Shown piece by piece: positions 10,958-23,800 of a DNA stretch of 64,000 bases. The stretch is from positions 19,778,565 through 19,842,564 of the forward strand of contig NC_036446.1 in NCBI RefSeq assembly GCF_002775205.1. The letters run 5' to 3'. A program made the position numbers and the translations under genes. This stretch comes from Xiphophorus maculatus. Taxonomy: Eukaryota; Chordata; Actinopteri; Cyprinodontiformes; Poeciliidae. The stretch's first letter is position 1. Each line of letters begins with the position of its first letter. The notes beneath the pieces are model-generated. The model saw nothing but the letters and a program-made list of their open reading frames with translations. It made no database searches and was not told the DNA's origin.

Positions 10958-13900
10958 ATGGCGGACTGGGGTGAGAAACTAACTTAGGAAGGACATCTAT
11001 CTGCACAGCATCCGCTTTTAGCAGACTTTGTTTAGGCAGCCCAACGTTCTGCTGTTGTAAAACCCAGTCGTTAGATGTGGATTGGCCTGACGAATATCAT
11101 GTTGTTGGTTTTACAGACGCTGACAACTTCGAGCCGGAGGAGCCGATTAAAAAGGCGGCAGTGCTGGACAAATGGGAAGGCGAGGACGAAGATGAAGACG
11201 TTAAGGTAACTTAACGTGATTCGCGTGTGTCGTTGCATTTGTCGAGTTGGATTTGGGGTTATTTGTCGATGAATTGAAATATTATCTTCCCGGCTGTTAC
11301 GCCATGCCTCACCCGCGGCTCCTTTCTCCCCGTCAACCCTAACATCGGGTTAGCTTTGTGCTAGCTGACGGCTAACTCATGTGGCTCTAAAAGGCAGCCT
11401 GTTACTCGGCTAGACAGAGGCCATTGTTCGAGTTGAAACATACTGCTCATACGCTTGATGTCAACATGTCAACTGACCACCTGGGTTAAAAATACAATTT
11501 TTGTGTGGGAGTTCCCTATAGTGATGAAACTCTTCGGGTAAATTTCAATAGCTTAGCCACTAGCTAGCATTTTAACGGGCCAATTAGCTGCTAGCATTGT
11601 GCTTACTTCTAAGTTCGCTTGCTTTTAAAAGTGAGATGCAACGTTTGACAGTCCGAGTTATGTCGCGTTTTTGAAATGTTTAGTGACGGGTGACACACGT
11701 TTCGTATTTTGACAAATTTATTAGCATTAAATATTTGGAGCAGGGTGTCCGGTTCAGTTTTGAATTCCTCCAGCTTGAGTCACGTTCAGCATGCGGCATC
11801 GCTAGCTTGCTAACAAACTCTAGCCTCAGAGGAGGAAATCATCCAGTGGGTTGATGACTCAACTGAAGTAAGAACTAGGCCAAAAACTTTACGAAACAAC
11901 GGGGCGCCTTTAGGTTTTATAAAGATATAAGCCGATGTTGAGTTGCAGACACAGAGGATTATAGTTGGTCCTTGCAGTAACGTTGGCTTGTTTTCTTTCC
12001 AGAAACTTCTCAATAAGCGTTAGGAAAGAGCTGGCAGAGTCGATTGTTGTCGGTCACATATGGCGTCAGTGTTTCTAGGTTGTCTTTTCTGGCTTGTAGT
12101 ATTTTCTAGGTTTAGAAAACAGATTATGGTGTAAAGAGAAAAACATTTGTCTACAGCAGTCGTCCCTTTAGTAGTATCTGAAATATCATGTACATTTCTA
12201 TTTTAGCATACTTAAGTAATGGGAGTAAAAACCTGCCATCTTAACTCCTTTAAATTTTCAGCCACAAGCTATTTTCAAGATAAAGAATTTTGTTAATCAG
12301 GTGCATGCACACATAGGGTCTGTTTTTCAGGTTATACGATCTTTTACCTGTTCATGACAATTTTTGCAATAAAGTCCACTTCCTGTTCATATGGGGATTA
12401 TCTTTAAACTAAGACAGCCCCTTACATTAATTGATAAATAATTAATTTATTTAATCAGTCCATCTCATATTTTCAAGTTTTTTTTTGTATTTGGTACAAT
12501 AAAATTTTCCTTAAATGGAAAGTGAAGTGGACATTAAAGTAGGTAGAAGCAAAGAACATTATTTTTGATTTAAATTTGACTTTCTCCTTGTCATTTATTT
12601 ATTAACAATTTCAACTAAACTCTATAAAATGTAATCTATTTAACTTTAAGTAAATAATCAAGAAGTGGCACATGGTCGCAAACCTGCTAAAAACAAATTA
12701 AGACCATATATTTATAAAGATGACTTCATAAATATTGCCAAAATAAAAACAAGTTATTAAACAATTTAAAATAACTTGAAGGTTCAGATGTGTAGAATTT
12801 GTTTTCTAAAAGAAGCTATCCATAACTTTAAACTGCTTTGCTTGTTGGTCTTTATCTTTTTTTTTTTCTTGTCTGTCAGTTTATTTTGGCTTAATGTTAC
12901 ATGGAACTTAGAAAAGAAAACTTTCAAAGTTGTTTACGGTTTATTTAAACAAATATTTAATTTCAATTTTAATCTCAGGACAGAAAGATGACATTCATTT
13001 ATTCAATCAAAAAAAATGTCATTACATTCAGATACGATCTATCGGTTTTAAAAGGGTTGCTTTTATTACTCTGTACTTATCTAGCTTACGTGTCAACTTT
13101 TTACAGTGAAAGGGAAAACTAAATGGAAGACACTAACATTTTATATTAGAATGGTCACTTTTCTAATTTTTCCACCATTATCTTAAGATTTACAATTGAT
13201 CCAACAAAGAGAGAGCCCTTTATATAAAATAAACAACTTTTATATAAAGTTCCTGGTTATTAAATCATACCAGGAAAAGAGAGCCTGGTATGATTTAACA
13301 AAGAATGTCATATCCCACAGAAATTTGTAATTATATAATCTTGAAAATTGTTTCATTTTATGTTCTGAATGAATTGTTGACTTTACAGCAAGGACTTTAT
13401 TAAGAAAATTATTATAACCTTATTCAAAATGAAATTTTTCAGAATCTTTTCAACAGTGTAATTTTTATTTGTTTACAGGACAACTGGGATGATGAAGATG
13501 AAGAGGAGGAGAAAAAAGTAGAGGTGAAGAAAACAGGTAAGGTTTTAAATGTGTATGATTGTTACACATTGTATTTGTCCTTTTAATTTTAGCTTTCAAC
13601 TTTGTTTTCAAAACTAAATGTTATATATGCAAAAATAAATTTCCAGAAACAAAAGTTTCTGAAAAGAAAAGGCTGACTGAAAAGATTAAAGAGAAGGAAA
13701 ATCAGCTAAGGAAGAAACAAGAAGAACAGAAAAGGGAGACAGAGGAGAATGTAAGTATCATTGCACAACAAATGAAAGGGATATTTTTTTTTTGCCTTTT
13801 TTAAATGTGACTTTACATTTGGTTTGTGTTGTTCTAGCCTGAAGAATTTACTCAAGATGAACAACTCGCAGAGAAGTTAAGAGTCAAGAAACTACAGGAA

Positions 13901-14871
13901 GATGCAGACTTGGAGCTAGCAAAAGATGCTTTTGGTAGGAGATGACCCCATATTCTGGGATTTAACTTCTTACTGCTTTCTGAATGTTTTAAGGATGGCT
14001 TGAGCTCAGGCAACCAAAATCCTCTTAAATGTGGGTATCTAATGATATATTAGAGTAGATATATTTATTATGTGCTGTACTGTAGTAGGATTTTTACTCT
14101 TTGACTTCATACATTTTAAAACCTTGTCCTTGTTTTTGTAGGTGTTAATACTGTCGCAGGAATTGATGCCATGTGTCCATCCTCCAAAGAAGAATTCACA
14201 GAATTTGAAAAACTGCTGAAAGAAAAGATAACTCAGTTTGAAAAATCAGTCCATTATTCAAGTTTCTTGGATTCATTGTTTCGGGAACTTTGTATTTCAT
14301 GTAAGAAAACAACTTTTATCAATATTTCCGACAATATCGGAAAGTATTAAATGAATATTGGCGCCTTTTTAAAACCAAGTTCTGAAGTTATAGTTTTCTT
14401 TTGTTTTTACAGTGGAAGTAGATGACTTGAAGAAAATCAGTAGTTCACTTTCAGTCCTACTTAGTGAAAAACAGAAACAAGAAAAGGTAAGTCTTATGCT
14501 TTTCTTTTGAATTTGAATAAAGCTTTATGGGCAGCAGGGGGTGCTGTTAATCTACTCCAGCTTGGTACTGTGTGTTCATACAGTAATGGGAATATGTTAT
14601 ATTTTGTGTGTTATACGCAGTCTAACGTTTGATATGCTTGATGTGTCATGGTTTGTTTAGTTTAATTCACATATAAAGCATAGTTGGATGACTTTCTAAA
14701 AACGTTCCATATAATTTAAGTCGTGTATTTTTTTCTTCTCAGCAAAACAAAGGAAAGAAGAAGAAGAAAGGAGTTGTACCTGGAGGTGGACTGAAAGCAC
14801 AGATGAGAGACGACCTTGACTATGCAGAGTTTGACGGAGGTTATGCCCAGGACTACGAGGACTTCATGTGA
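10958..14871 (+). CDS. eif3j: Eukaryotic translation initiation factor 3 subunit J, complete (240 aa)
   Basis: Eight exons join in frame: 10958-10970, 11117-11205, 13479-13536, 13647-13750, 13838-13934, 14142-14300, 14413-14486 and 14743-14871 (TGA). eIF3j is a loosely attached eIF3 subunit that binds the 40S ribosome near the decoding centre and influences mRNA recruitment and recycling. The protein opens with MADWDADNFEPEE, has an acidic block (DNWDDEDEEEE) near residues 35-45, a charged, probably coiled-coil stretch around 60-90, a lysine run (KGKKKKKG) near 205, and the family's C-terminal signature ending in QDYEDFM. The start is in a strong Kozak context (G at -3, G at +4). Length is close to the roughly 258 residues of human eIF3j. 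Teleosts carry a and b copies, and I cannot tell which this is. The gene is convergent with cilp. Confidence 0.95.
13218..13298. repeat. Two adjacent perfect hairpins in eif3j intron 2 (12 and 15 bp)
   Basis: The first hairpin is CTTTATATAAAA (13218-13229), 8-nt loop, TTTTATATAAAG (13238-13249). The second is TTAAATCATACCAGG (13260-13274), 9-nt loop, CCTGGTATGATTTAA (13284-13298). They are 10 bases apart in the 2.3-kb second intron. Confidence 0.9.
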
Positions 14872-15183
14872 CATAGGCTCCATTACTACTTTCCTCCCCT
14901 CCTTCTTAACCATCAAAAGTACAGCTGTACCTTCCCATGCTGTCCAGTGCCATCCTGGGAAATCTGAACTATGTGCCGCCCCTTTCATTTTGCTTCAGTT
15001 ACCAGAGGGACAATACCTGGGAGCATCCAGTCTCAGCACTCTTAATGTACAGAATGGCCTTTTCCGTCTCATTCAGCCTCAACTCGCACACAATCATGTG
15101 GAATCTGTTGTGTGACCCAGCTTCAAAGAAGAATACAGTTGTAACTGCTGCTGTCTAAATTTTGCAGGGCTGTTTTTTTTTTA

Positions 15184-15189
15184 AATAAA
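15184..15189 (+). other. Poly(A) signal of eif3j
   Basis: AATAAA follows the eif3j stop by about 310 bases, after a U-rich tract. A second AATAAA at 15896-15901 could serve a longer 3' UTR. Confidence 0.6.
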
Positions 15190-17760
15190 TGTTGCTCCTG
15201 TTAAAATGGCAGTACAGCAGTTGTAAGTAAAGTGACATAGAAACAAGGTTCTATGCAAATTCCTAAACCAGAATGTCATGTATTATAGGTCACACTGAAC
15301 TGTGGTTAGGTATTTTACAGGAAAAATGTATATAGTTAATATCTCTTGGGTTGCCAAATGCAGAACAATTATTCAGTTTATTATTCATCTCTGGAGCAGT
15401 TGCATTGTGGGTTATTTGAGAAAGGCACAACATAAGAGTAGTGATAATTTTAAAGAGTGCACATGACATTCAATATAAGATAAAAGGGATAGAGTATAAT
15501 AAATGTGACTTTAAAACCTCACAGCCATTCTCTTGATACATCTCTGGAATATCCTTGAAAATATGGAGCAAATGATGCTTAAAAGTATTTTCTTTTGCAT
15601 GACAGAAATGTAACTTACTAATTTGAGTTTTACTAATGCAGAAAACCAACAGATCAGGCAAATAGAGTAACTTGCTGCAACTGGTCTCTAATTGTTGCTT
15701 CTGCAGGCTTGTATCAAGTGTGATGAGGAGCGGAGGCTAATGGGCTCCACATGTCTTCATATGGGCTTCAGTTAGTTGAAAGCGGCATCTTTCTCCTTTT
15801 TCTGCTCTCGCTCATGACCAGTTCCAATCTTACACAGGCGGTTCAATACATGCAATTTTGAAGATATAACATCTGTTTTTTAAGCATCTTAATTTAATAA
15901 ATGACTGGTCAGGAGAGCAAATTGTGTGTTGGTCATTCTTGATGTGCATAAACAGAACCTGAAAAAAATGTCCATTCACATTTAACAAAATCTGGTGTCA
16001 ATAAGAATGTGATTGTTCTACAATGCTGCCACATTTGACAGTGATTAAAAAAAACTTATCAGGACTTACCAGGTTACCAAAATATTCAGCTAAAGCTGAA
16101 ACGTTTGACAAACTGGATATGTTTGTAGTTGTAACAGAAAAAAAAAAAAAGCTCATACCCGGTGAACGACTGGGCCAACTGAGCCTGAAATTGTTGCTGG
16201 CTTTTAAAACCAATCCAGGATGGCTGCAAAACAAGTTGGATTTTTGTCATAAGATTCCCAATTTAGAAAAAAGACAAACAGTAACATTAAAATCAAAACT
16301 TAAAAGGGATAATGAAGAGGAATCAGCTGTATGACAGGTAGCTAAACCTTATAACAGCTAGTCTAAGGTCAATCTCAAATCAGATTTGACATTTTTAAAT
16401 AAATCCAGTAATGCAAAGCCTGTCTTAAAAATCTTGATGCACTGGTACTTTTGTTTTGAATGTTTATTTGCATAAAAGTGTCAATTTTGCTTTGTGTATT
16501 TGCATAAAAGTATCTTGTGGTCTGTTCCAGTTACGTTTAACTGGAAACTAATACAAGGAAACGTTTTAAGCTTGACCAACCAGAATCTCTGAGGGAAGAA
16601 ATTCTTATTTGCAGGAACTATTTAAGCATTTGCAATTGGATTACTGTTGTATCAGTTTTCCAGAATTGAAAAAAGGTGTATTAAATTTAAAAAATAAAAA
16701 GATCAAGTCGTTTTCTATTTCGGTATTTAGGATTGGCATGTTCTAGGCAATTGAGATTCTAAAGCAGTGTACAGTTGCTTTAAACACTGGAAGGTGATGT
16801 CAAAGTGCGTTAGCTCTAAGTGTTTCAAGTAAATGTACTGTAAATCTTTAAACTAAAAAGCTACATGAATATTTATTGACTTCTAATTACTTGGGCAAAA
16901 AATATTAGTTGTTAAAACATGGCATTTTTCAGATGACTCAAATCTTGAAATTGCCCCCAGGCTGAACAATCCAACTTGTTTTTGATGATCAAAACTTCTA
17001 CCTACTGCACATGTAACACTGACTGCTCAATGCTCTGCACACCAACAAAAAATCCAAATGATCATTTTAAGTTTTTAATTTATTATTGCCAGATTCGGGC
17101 TCTCAAGTTGGCTGAGTCTTTTAAGTAACTCTCTTGGATTAGATGAAACTGAAAGAGCAAGAAGAAAGAAACTACATAGATTCTTTGGAATATGTTGAAT
17201 GTGCTGCTTGAAGCTTTGGCTATAAGAAGTGGAGCATTTAAAGAGAGTTAAACACTTTGAAATGCCATTAGGCCACTCAGAAATTTTAAGGATACATGCA
17301 TATAATGTCTACTTCAACATTGTAGCTAAGTGCAACAATGTTGATTGCACAGAGATTGACTATATGAAAGATTGTCCTAAAGTAAACTGCAAAAATAACC
17401 CAGAAATTTTAAAAGTAAACAAGTGAAAATTTGTAAACTGGTAAATGTTCAATTTACAGCTGTAATTCATTAACTGATGGCACTAAGATCCACATACTAC
17501 AGTAAAGTGCAGATTTACTATCATTGAAGACGTAGTGTTCGGGGAAATGTTTCAGACTTCAGGCGGTGTATTAAAAATGTTAGTTTATTTGTTTTATGCA
17601 AATTTGTTCAATTACATTTGATCAGATGTAATTGAACATTTGTAAGTGAGTTCCTAGAAAGGGGGCTTTCATATTAGAAAAGCTGTACCTCCTAAATCAC
17701 TGCTCCACTTTGGATGTCGATACACCAATGCTGAAGGTTTAGATTCTAAATCTTTGACCA
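15190..17760. other. Convergent intergenic region between eif3j and cilp
   Basis: It contains the possible distal eif3j poly(A) signal and, near the cilp side, one strong hairpin. An open frame of about 100 codons at 16023-16334 lacks any recognisable domain or splice context, so I do not call it a gene. Confidence 0.55.
17605..17638. repeat. Perfect 13-bp hairpin
   Basis: TGTTCAATTACAT (17605-17617), 8-nt loop ttgatcag, ATGTAATTGAACA (17626-17638). Outer CAAA/TTTG bases can extend the pairing. It lies just beyond the likely cilp 3' end. Confidence 0.85.
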
Positions 17761-17762
17761 CT

Positions 17763-17768
17763 TTTATT
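17763..17768 (-). other. Likely poly(A) signal of cilp
   Basis: TTTATT on the + strand reads AATAAA on the cilp strand about 100 bases after the stop. Another AATAAA overlaps the cilp stop codon itself and is too close to be the main signal. Others lie further downstream. Confidence 0.4.
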
Positions 17769-17868
17769 ATAAAGTATAACTGCAACTTGAATATGTTTTG
17801 GTAAATTACTTAAACATCAAAAACTGCTTCAGTGTCTTGTTATTTCCAGACATGAACTTTAGAGTCAT

Positions 17869-20800
17869 TTATTTTTTTCCTCCTGTGGGATTTCTGGCGC
17901 TACGTTTCCCGCTCCTGCGGAGTGTGTTGGCCCTTTGTCGACGTCTGGCTTTCCTGTTGTCTCCTCTCGCAACACTTGTTACTATCTGACCTTGGGAGCT
18001 CTGCATAGCTTGAAAGATACTCTGACGTGTCACTTCACGATCCCCACAACTGAAGCTTAACGCCACACCCTCATTGGTTTTCATGACTCTAGATGTGCCA
18101 TCAGAAGTGCCATCAAAGCAGCGCCCAAGTGCGATCTCTTTTGCTGTGCGTGGATCTTGTTCTGTCTCTGTGTAGATTCCATAGTTGTGGCCAAGAGAGT
18201 CAAGAGGTGCCAACATGGTGAACTCATTGGTGTCATTGTTGACAGCTAGAGGTAGGTGGTTCACCAGATAATCTTGAAGCATCGTGTTCACATGGTCTCT
18301 CTTACAGCTACCTTGAGGAATCACCTTCACCAGGGTACGATCCACACGGTCCTGATCAAACAGCATGCCACTACACTTGAACTCCAGACACACTGCTGAA
18401 ACATTTGCCTGTTCCATATCACGAATGCTGCGAGTGTCTCTGAGACCATACAGCTGGCCTACTGTCTTTGGATGGGTGCCACCCATGTTACGAGACCTTA
18501 CATTGATTTCATGCGGACTGTTAATTTTAACCTTGATGTAGCAGGCCCGGTATTCCATGGGCTTAGGCCACCAACTCAGGTAATCCTCTGTCCAGCTCAT
18601 TGGGTCATCTTCATTAAATGGCACAGTGTTGTAATCATAACGGTCTCCTTCAACTCTTGAAAATCTGAAGTGTGCAGCACTAAATGGGGCCTCTTCACAT
18701 TCTTTCAGCTTTTCAAATGCATATACTGGTCCATTAGACTCATCAGCTGCATTAGGACTTGGTTTCGCCACATTGACACTAAATGCAGTCTTTTTTACTC
18801 TGCTGTCTTCGTGGTCTGTTCGCCTGTAGTTTAGTTTTCTAAGGTAAGGCTGGGGAACTCCAACAAGGCTGGGAATGAGTTTTGGAGCAGAAGGCACAGC
18901 CTCTAGTTCCTCTCCTCCAAGGTTAGCCATCACATATGCAGAATAAGCATCAGGTTTTTGCTCATCACAGAAGGCAGGAAGACAAGCTCCATTCGGGCCA
19001 GTGACAGCACTATCAAAACGACCCCAGGCACGAGGATTAGAGGAGTAGCCAGGTGTTGGTTCCATGTTTATGAGACTCACCACAACTCCCTCTACCTGCT
19101 CACTGGGCATGAAACGCTCACTGCGGAAAGCTCTCACTTTGACATAGCATCTGCGATTTTCAGGGACATCAAGATTAAACAGACGCCTCTCTCTGATCTC
19201 CATGTTTCCTATCAAAAATGTTCTCTCTTCTCTTTTGCCTCTCCTTTTCTTATCTAGCTGCAAACTCCCTTCTTCCTCCCACAGGCCAGTTTCAGGGTTC
19301 AGTGACCAAAGCTTCATGTTGCTGAGGTGCTCTGACATCTTCACCTGAGCTGAGTCCAAGAACACTTTAACCTCGCCAGCATTTAGAGGCTCATTATTTT
19401 CCTCACCTCTAAAGTCAACTGAAAACATGCCATAGGTTCTCAGTGGAAGCACATCACCTTCACCTCCTATAAAATTAAGGTCACTTGAAGCAGCAGCAGC
19501 AGTAGTGACATCTCTCGGGTCTAAAAATGTAACACTTGCATTGACATTACCGGTAAAGACTTCTCCGTTCTCCTTGTAGAAAGAATGAGGGGGAATCTGG
19601 ATTTGGACCATTGCTTCCTGGCCTTCTACCTCCCCGAGATTTAGAATGTTAGTTTCTGAGGAGCTGATGGTCACAGGAGCTTTCTTTCGTAGAACTTTGA
19701 TTTCATGGTAAACAGCTCCTCCTTTTGTGTTAAATGGAAGCACCTTTGTGGTGTTAACAAATTTTTGCATGTTGTCAACAAAAGTCAACACCAGTCGTTC
19801 AGTGTCTGGGGGAACCTGGACAGAGAAGGTGCCTTTGTAGCCTGTGCGGCTGATTCTGACTCCATTCATGAAGATGTGGCCAAACCTCATTGGCTCACCA
19901 TTGTCTGCAGCAATGGCACGACCATAAACAACAGCCTTGGTGTTAACACATTTCTGACAGCCACACTCTGTCACTACCATGGTGGGCAACTGGTAGCCTC
20001 GGCACGTCAGCTGTCTCTCTTCCATCTTTGCCACGCCACAGCAGTATGCCACATTGTCTTTGCACCTGATGGCATTGTCCAGCTGTCCAGCACATGTGCC
20101 TGAATGGCACTTGCCCACATCGTAGTAGAAGGAGTTTGTGCTGTTTTGGTAGCAGTCATGTGGAAGGCGAATGAGGTGAGATTCAGGCGTGGGGTTGCAT
20201 GAATGCTCCTCTCTACCTGTATTTGAAATGAATGAATAAAACATATGTTAATGTCATAAGACCTACTCTATTGATGCTTGTTCAGTTATTTTGTCAAAGA
20301 CAAACCTATGATTTTTAGAATGGCAGGTTTGGTCTTAACGGCGCCGGACGGCCCACTTGCTCTGCAGTAGTACTCTCCAGCTTGCTCTGGATGTAAATCT
20401 TTCAGGACCAGCGTGCTCTCCGATTGCATTTCCATAAGAATATTGTTATGAAACCTGTTGGTTCACGCAAATAGCAAAAATAATAGAAAAGGTGATAAAG
20501 TTTAACTTTAGTGTAAAATATGCTGTGGTAAACATGCTGCAAAGCTAACAGTAGTTTGTGAAGACAGAAACATTACTTTTTACTTCTATCCTATTTACCT
20601 ACACCCAAGACTAATTTATTGCTCGTGTCTACACCTGTGAAAAATATGTCTTTAGCTGCCCATGTGTAAAAGTACTGCTCATAGTAACTATTCGCTTAAT
20701 TTAAATTACATATTAGTTTTTTATTATTATTACAATCATGTTTATGGGGTTGTGTGATATGTGTTGAGGCATCTGACAGATTATGTAAACAAAATTTCTA

Positions 20801-23800
20801 TTTCTATGAAGAATAATGTTTTTATCTTATCTTAAGTCCCCTAGGCAGGGACCTAGAAACTAGAGTTGTGTATCTGAGTTGAGCTCTTACCATTGGTACT
20901 TGTTAGGCTGTGGTATTCCAGCTACTTTGCAGCAGAAGGCAGCACTTTGTCCTTCTCTCCTGGCTTTACTCTCAGGGTTGCTTAAGACATGAAGCTTTTC
21001 TGGAAAAAAAAATAGAAATGTTACTTCCATGGCTTATTTAAATTTCAGTGGCAGCACAGACAGTTACAATATATGTGACTTTTTTCCTCCTTGTCTGACA
21101 TTTAGTAAGGAACAACTAAATTTTTTGTGTTCACCAGAATAAGGAGTAAGATCTTTTTTTTTCAACATTTCCCACTTTCAAAAGTTGCTTTAGTATTTCC
21201 ACATAATGTTTTATTATGTTTTTCCTGAGATGCCATCTATTTTTTGAAGTGCACCTGCCCTTCCTGTTGCAGAACACCCACAGAATATGTTGCTGCCACC
21301 CCTGCTTCATATCTGGGGTTGTGTTCTCAGGCTTGTACCTTCTTCCCTGTTTCCTTCAAATGCAACAGTGATAATTTTGGACAGACTTAAGTTAGTGTCT
21401 CCAAAGCACAGGGAAATTACATTTTGTTTTCCTGAGTGCATTTGCAAACTGCCTTTTGGCTATACATGTTGCTTTCGGGGTAATTGTGATCTCAGTCATT
21501 GTGTCCTTGGACAAGACGCTTCACCTGCCTTGCCTGCTGGTGGTGGTCAGAATCCCCACTTCTCTCAATCTGGGTCTGAGGGTCACAGAATCTGTCTACG
21601 TTCTGAATGGTATGGACATACAGACATCCACCATAGTGTTAATACCTCCATTTTTCAACAGATGGCATCTGGGAATTTTACTGAAGAATGAATCAGACTT
21701 TTGGAGGGCCACAATTTTTTATCTTGATATCTTAGCTGATTTATTTATTTTTTTTATTCTCAAAAAGAAATCAGCAAAGGAAACCGTTTGTTTTAAGTGT
21801 TCCCTTGAAATACATTCAGAGGTGTGCCTCAATTTAATTTTAAAAAAGAAATGGGAATAGTGTGTGTGTAATCTAATATACACACTACATGTGTGTAATC
21901 TAATATATATGAAAAAAATCAAAAAAATATTTCTGTTGTTATTCTGATACCGGGCAACTAGAAATAACATTCGTAATCATAAGTAACCTAAAACATAAAT
22001 GTTTAGTCAGATTTAGTGTCAGAAAGTAAGAATGTAATTTTCCTTTGTATGTTTTATGTAAGTCTGATTTCATCTGTATGCGGTATAGGACTTGTTCTTC
22101 TGTACAATCCATACCTGCTCTTTTCAGCTGCACACTGAGAACTGAGGTCCGCTCAGTGGTGAGGGGCACAACGACATCAAGAGTTGCGTGACCCAGCAGG
22201 CTGACTGTCAGTGTTGTGTTGCCATCTGGGCATATTCCAGGTATTCTAAAGTGCCCATTGTGGTCTGTGAGGGTGAGGAGTTTGCCTGAGCGAAGAATTG
22301 CTGCTCCCTCAGCAATCAGACCACCGGCACTTCGCACAGAGCCCAAAAGGATGTGCTCTTCACACATGCAAGCATCACAGTCAGCATTCACTCTCCCAAT
22401 CACACAGTGCAGATAACAATCTAGAAAGGAGAGCAAACACAAATATTAGCTCCTATCACATTAGTTTATGTCCAAGTGAAGACATTTGCAGGATAGTTTG
22501 TGTGACTCAATCAAGCTTGGCTCACCTGTCTTGATGCACTCAGGTCCGTTGCATGGTTTTCCTTCTATTTTAGGCCCATTGCAAGTTACTGCTTGAGACT
22601 GGCAGTTTCGATAGCGAAGCTGCACACCTACTTGACCGCAGAGAGCAGGACATGGGCTCCAGTTTGACCATAGACCCCAGGTTCCCTGAGTGTTTACACT
22701 TCTTTCTGGTAAAATAAAATTACACAAATTATTGTTCAACTAATATTATTGTTATATTTAATAGGTAAAAACACCACAATAAAATATATATTTTTTAAAT
22801 CTTTAGTTTCTGAGTGTGCAAACCTTTTGGACAGAGAAAGCGAACTGCATAGTTAGAGCAGTTGTGTCCAGGACTTTGCTCTTCATTGAGACACCAGAAT
22901 CCTACAGTTGGATCTGCGTGTACCACCTCCCCAGTTTCCCGGGCTGGGACCCATTCGGTGGTTCTAGCTTCAACTGCGCGCGGATTCTCACACACTCTGG
23001 TACGGTAATAGAAACGAATGGCGTCCAGCTGCTCGTAGTCTCCTCGGCCACCTGGGTGGTCAACGTTGAACCATGTGGTCCAGTCAAAGTTGTCTGGACA
23101 TGTGGAGTTTACAGAAAGAAAGATATGTTTAGCTTATCTATCATAGTTTAACAATACATCAAACCAAAAATACACAATTTAAAACTTCAGGTTAATTTTT
23201 TTTATTAACCCACCATCAGAGTGATAGACTGCAAGATTAGACTCTTTGTTGTCTCCTCTCCATGATCCTGCACAGTATAGATGAGTGTGAGTGATTAATA
23301 CCTTTCTGTCAGGTGTGTTAAAAAAAACATACCAGGTAAGCTGTTCTAAAACAATATTTGATGCTAGTTATTCACAAATATTAAAGGTAATCTAATCCAT
23401 TGTTTAAAGTTAGCGATGTGATGTGTGAACCAGGATATATAAATCTCTGCTATGTTGAGACTCAAAGAAAATGTACTGCCATGGCAAGGAAAAAGGGGGA
23501 GAGAGTTAATATGCCAGGGCTGCCAGCTGGTAAAACATGTATGGACACCAACACCATGATGTTTGGTCATGCCAGTGCTGCATACAATGAAGGGCCAATG
23601 AGGTTTAGATGGCTTGTCCTGTCATTCAATAACTAGTGATAATATTTGTTGAAAATCACTTATCAAATTGTTAATGCTACAAAGGTGCTCACTCTTCATA
23701 GAAACAGGAAAACTACGTATTTCAATGTTCTACTAAACAACTAAACTGTTGCTTTCATTTTGTTTTGGAAATCGAAGCTGGAAATGTCACTCCCAAGAAT

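Noticed and set aside
16023..16334. 103-codon plus-strand frame; on the minus strand a 'WPSRSPG' string like a Tc1 transposase motif
   Set aside because: Only one short motif matches and the flanks do not continue the transposase pattern. Too weak for either call.
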